DNA from: GCA-002733465 sp965230525
GTDB taxonomy: Bacteria > Pseudomonadota > Gammaproteobacteria > Enterobacterales > Kangiellaceae
Assembly: GCA_965230525.1 (NCBI GenBank)
Contig: OZ246008.1
Location: 2,480,001-2,544,000, forward strand
Reading direction: 5' to 3'
Length of the DNA: 64,000 nucleotides
The notes under the pieces are model-generated. The model did not search any database, was not told where the DNA came from, and saw only the letters and a program-made list of their open reading frames with translations. Numbering within the stretch: the stretch's first letter is position 1; every line of letters starts with the position of its first letter. This document shows, piece by piece, positions 60,891-64,000 of this stretch. The translations under genes and the position numbers were made by a program.

Positions 60891-63200
60891 ATGAAATCTT
60901 TTTTTCAGAGCAACGCCAACTTTGCGGTCTATTTGCTTGCCTTTTTTTTAGGTTGGGCAGGCTATTCTTTAAAGCTCGTTTCAATTGTTAAATTACTCGG
61001 CGAGTTAGATTTCAAGTTTTATCCATTATTAATGTTGATTCAGGGAATAACGCTATTTTCCTCGATTAAATTAATGACTAAAATCAGCGAAGACAACGAG
61101 AAAAAGTTTTACCTGCTCACCCTAATTTGTGGATTAATTTTAGTTTTTCTTGCTAATAATGTTACTTTTAACCAGTTCGCTCAGCAATTAGCGGGTTGGT
61201 ACTATTCGTTTGTGGTCTTTTTGCTCAGCGCTTTCATTATGCTGGCTATCGACATTACCACGCGATTATTGGTCACTAGCAAAATTTCCATGCTAGAAAA
61301 CCCGAAGGCTGCAAGCATTACCACGTTTTTCGGTGAAGGTGGCGGCTTGATCGGCGCCTTGATCAGCCTAACATTGTTAGACACCTTGATGGGATTAAAC
61401 ACACTGATGCTACCGATTGTGATGGCGTTACCTTTTTGTGTGTCGCTGTTATTTATCTATCTAATGCATGGCAAGGAGGGTAACGCTAGCGGGCAAATTA
61501 GCAACCCCAAAATCGAACAAGCACTTAAACAGCATTCAGATTCATTAAAACAACATTTAGGCTATTTTCTGCCCTTGTTTATCGCCTTAGTGACGGCGGT
61601 AATGCTGGTTAAACACTTTCAAGGCTTTGCGGTAATTGTCGGCCTTAAACAGTGGCAACAAGCAACTGATCAATCGTTGGTTTATATTTTTTCGATCTTG
61701 GCTGTTGTTCAAAGTTCGATTATTTTATTAATTCTAGTTCCCTATTTTTTTGTTAAGAATCGCTCCACAGTTTGGTCAAGTGGATTTAGAGTCCTGTTCT
61801 CTACTCAGACTTTTTCAATGCTGTTGATTGCAGTAATCGCGACACCGATTAGTTTGTTAGCCACTGGCGTACTTCGTAAAGTCATTCAACGAAGTTTTGT
61901 TGGCAAGTCACTGAATATGCTAACTTCGTCTATTCCTGAAAGTATTCGATTTGTTGTTAAAAGTCGCTCGCAAAAATACGCACATACCATCGCATTTTTG
62001 AGTTTGTCGGGCTTTAGTTTCTTGGCTATCAATCAATGGATAAGTTATCAGTTCGTCTGGCTATTTGCTGGACTGGTCGCCATAGCCGGCTTGGTTTTGG
62101 TTAGCGCTTTGCTGCGAAAATTAAATCGCTTCCATGTGGAGAATATACTGGAGTTTTCTCGGTGCCCATTTAATGTTTATGAAGCGATCAGTTCATGCTA
62201 CTCGCTGGCGAATAAAGATGCGGCCGAGTATTTCCCTAAGGTTTCTAACGTGATCAACAAAAAGTATAGTCGTTCAATCTTTGCTAAAGCATTGATCCAT
62301 ACGATGGGGGAAATGAAAAATCCAGAGGCAATCAGCTATTTATTCAATCTTTTTCAAATTGCTAAAAGAGAAGATGTTCAATTAGAAATTTTAAAAGCAC
62401 TGAATCGTTTTGAGGGGCTTGAAATAGATCATTTTATGTTAACGGTGCTCAAGAAAACAATGTACCAAGATACTGAGCGGGGCGAGTTGCGTATCTCATT
62501 TTGTCGGGTCATTGCAGGGCGGTTGCCTCAACCGAGTATTAGTATAGCGACTCAAGCGATCGAAGAAAATCCAGATGATTCTCGAGTAATTGGTAATGCC
62601 ATCGATGTGCTCGGTGAGATCAGTGCTTATCATAAAACTAAAAAAATAAGACGTTACTTGGCTAAATTTTTAAATGAGGAATTTTCCCGCAGGATCAGGC
62701 TTAACACCATCAAGCAATTGTACTTTCATTCCAAACATCATACTCAAGTTATCAGTATATTAGAGTCACTTGAAAACTCGAGTAATATTCAAGATCGCGC
62801 AGGAGCCGCTTATTTGTATGGCGTTTTATCCGTTTCCGACAAGATTAATTATGTTCAAGACTTGAACCGGTCAACCGAGAGTAAAAATTCGACTGTTTTG
62901 TTGAGTCTACTTCGTCTTGGAGTATCCGGGGCTGAATATGATTTTGTTCAACTATTACGCGAAGCTAATGCTGAGCAAGCGCTGAACTATTTAAAGCAGC
63001 TTTATCGAGTTAGAGAAAGTCGCTATCGCTATTTAGTGTATTCCGCTATCTTAGAAAAGTACCCAGAAGACGTCAGTCATGTATTGCACGCCATGCGGGA
63101 TAGTTATAAAAACTTTGATGAAGATCGACGAGTCATTATTGAGGAAGCGCAACGACGCGGAATTGCGATCTCGGATGATCTGCTTTACCTAGTTCAGTAA
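60891..63200 (+). CDS. MFS-like membrane protein fused to HEAT-repeat domain
   Basis: 769 residues. The first 430 residues contain about 12 hydrophobic helices with an MFS/ADP-ATP-carrier-like layout. The rest (about 430-769) is soluble and alpha-helical with HEAT-like repeats (EAISYLFNLFQIAKREDVQL, DRAGAAYLYGV). I recognise no exact family. Such fusions occur in a few gammaproteobacteria and in nucleotide transporters with HEAT tails. The substrate is unknown. Start ATG 60891 follows a gap of 114 bases after the GlpD-like gene. Confidence 0.7.
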   Translation: MKSFFQSNANFAVYLLAFFLGWAGYSLKLVSIVKLLGELDFKFYPLLMLIQGITLFSSIKLMTKISEDNEKKFYLLTLICGLILVFLANNVTFNQFAQQLAGWYYSFVVFLLSAFIMLAIDITTRLLVTSKISMLENPKAASITTFFGEGGGLIGALISLTLLDTLMGLNTLMLPIVMALPFCVSLLFIYLMHGKEGNASGQISNPKIEQALKQHSDSLKQHLGYFLPLFIALVTAVMLVKHFQGFAVIVGLKQWQQATDQSLVYIFSILAVVQSSIILLILVPYFFVKNRSTVWSSGFRVLFSTQTFSMLLIAVIATPISLLATGVLRKVIQRSFVGKSLNMLTSSIPESIRFVVKSRSQKYAHTIAFLSLSGFSFLAINQWISYQFVWLFAGLVAIAGLVLVSALLRKLNRFHVENILEFSRCPFNVYEAISSCYSLANKDAAEYFPKVSNVINKKYSRSIFAKALIHTMGEMKNPEAISYLFNLFQIAKREDVQLEILKALNRFEGLEIDHFMLTVLKKTMYQDTERGELRISFCRVIAGRLPQPSISIATQAIEENPDDSRVIGNAIDVLGEISAYHKTKKIRRYLAKFLNEEFSRRIRLNTIKQLYFHSKHHTQVISILESLENSSNIQDRAGAAYLYGVLSVSDKINYVQDLNRSTESKNSTVLLSLLRLGVSGAEYDFVQLLREANAEQALNYLKQLYRVRESRYRYLVYSAILEKYPEDVSHVLHAMRDSYKNFDEDRRVIIEEAQRRGIAISDDLLYLVQ

Positions 63201-63220
63201 AGCCGATCATCCGTTTAGTT

Positions 63221-63934
63221 TTATCGTCTAACAATCACAACCCTGCGGTTTTGACTGCGACCAACTTCGGTGGCATTAGTGGCCTGAGGTGAAAGTGGGC
63301 CGAGTCCATGAGCTTGCATGCGCTCAGGACTGACACTAAACTGTTCAGCCAATGTATTCATTACCGCGACTGCGCGCTGCTGAGACAGTTGCATATTAAA
63401 GTCAAAAGCGCCTTGCATGTCAGTGTGACCGACAATATATATTTTCATCTCTGGGCGTTCGCTTAATAACTTTGCGACTTGTTCAAGCGCTTTGTTTGAA
63501 CTCTTTTTAATCATCGCTTTGTTGGTATCAAAGTAAATTCCCTTAACGATGACATACCCGTTTGCATCAATACCACTTGCCAGTGCCGTGGCATCTAATG
63601 TCACCATGCCTTCATCCATTTCGGTTAATTCAATCACGTGGACATCGGTAAATTGTTGGCCAACTGCGATTGCAATATAAGTCACTTTGCCCGCGCTTTC
63701 TAAACGCGCTAACAAGTAGCTGCCGACGAGATTTGAGATAGAGTTGATGCCACTAAATTTCTGTAGAGTTGGACCTGCATAGCTTTTTGCACACTCGTAT
63801 TTTTTCTGGTCACATTGATACAGAATGCTCGCTCCACCATTCTCCAGAGCTTGTTTATAGTTTTCAAAGATTTCATAAATTGATCGATCTCTCGGTTGAG
63901 AGTAGTAGAGTTTAGTGACTTTACCTTCGAGCAA
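63221..63934 (-). CDS. OmpA-family protein with DUF4892 region; N-terminus apparently frameshifted
   Basis: A 237-residue frame with a C-terminal OmpA/peptidoglycan-binding domain (IVKGIYFDTNKAMIKKSS, KIYIVGHTDMQGAFDFNMQL, SQNRRVVIV). The part before it (LEGKVTKLYYSQPRDRSIY, ENYKQALENGGASILYQC) resembles DUF4892. No signal peptide exists in this frame: it runs back to a TGA at 63995-63997, with TTG 63934 only a nominal start. Another frame, open to the window edge, reads REFDQYQAFMGIDEA, which fits the missing part. A 1-base loss near 63930-63960 is likely, real or by sequencing error. Confidence 0.75.
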   Translation of the reverse strand: MLEGKVTKLYYSQPRDRSIYEIFENYKQALENGGASILYQCDQKKYECAKSYAGPTLQKFSGINSISNLVGSYLLARLESAGKVTYIAIAVGQQFTDVHVIELTEMDEGMVTLDATALASGIDANGYVIVKGIYFDTNKAMIKKSSNKALEQVAKLLSERPEMKIYIVGHTDMQGAFDFNMQLSQQRAVAVMNTLAEQFSVSPERMQAHGLGPLSPQATNATEVGRSQNRRVVIVRR

Positions 63935-64000
63935 TAGGCCCTTGGGTAAATAGTGGCTTCGTCGATTCCCATAAACGCTTGATACTGATCGAACTCACGC

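Overview
The window looks like chromosomal DNA of a free-living, probably marine, gammaproteobacterium. The support is: uvrY, uvrC, pgsA and tRNA-Gly/Cys/Leu in the order known from Escherichia coli; gammaproteobacterial PepN, YciK, FadI/FadJ and DUF5062 proteins; many c-di-GMP and surface proteins; and moderate to low GC. A Kangiella- or Aliikangiella-like member of the Oceanospirillales is my inference from gene content only; no rRNA gene is present to test it.

Layout. 1-6.4 kb: the start of pepN (divergent), a pyruvate dehydrogenase-type operon (E1 alpha, E1 beta, E2 with two lipoyl and two E3-binding domains), a nitrilase-family amidase, and a non-coding stretch with a relic DUF1801 gene. 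6.4-13.8 kb: a complete moxR-DUF58-DUF4381-batA-batBC-batD operon on the minus strand. 13.9-21.2 kb: DUF5062, an M20 peptidase, a LURP-one-like protein, an alpha/beta hydrolase, and the fadI-fadJ beta-oxidation operon behind a perfect PsrA-like palindrome; FadI carries a histone-H1-like tail. 21.9-24.9 kb: a diguanylate cyclase, yciK and uvrY. 24.9-25.56 kb: a REP/BIME-like tandem array lodged between uvrY and uvrC. 25.6-28.95 kb: uvrC, pgsA and three tRNAs. 28.94-29.44 kb: a 182-183 bp tandem repeat that includes the 3' end of tRNA-Leu, strikingly like the E. coli tyrT/rtT arrangement. 29.45-30.5 kb: a REP-associated transposase (RAYT) element bounded by 17-bp inverted repeats.

30.6-38.2 kb: a 1412-residue hybrid two-component sensor/AraC regulator, a long gene-poor stretch with coding relics, and a secreted trypsin-like protease with alternating PKD and PPC domains. 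38.7-43.2 kb: a membrane LytTR regulator, a DUF4440 protein, a second ClpP and PhoX with a Pho box. 43.4-51.7 kb: a GGDEF protein, a BlaI/BlaR1-like pair with two matching operators, a small zinc-ribbon membrane protein, and an RND exporter / LolA-like / outer-membrane-barrel operon behind nested palindromes. 51.7-64 kb: a BigR/SqrR-type sulfur sensor with a rhodanese, a divergent pair of degenerate HD-GYP and EAL-receiver proteins, a sterol-desaturase-like hydroxylase, two FAD oxidoreductases, an EVE protein, an MFS-HEAT fusion, and an OmpA-family gene that seems frameshifted at the window edge.

The points that most repay a second look are the tRNA-Leu-linked repeats with their small basic reading frames, the neighbouring RAYT element, the tailed FadI, the degenerate c-di-GMP pair and the RND/LolA/OMP operon. 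No CRISPR array, prophage, rRNA gene or recognisable defence island was found.
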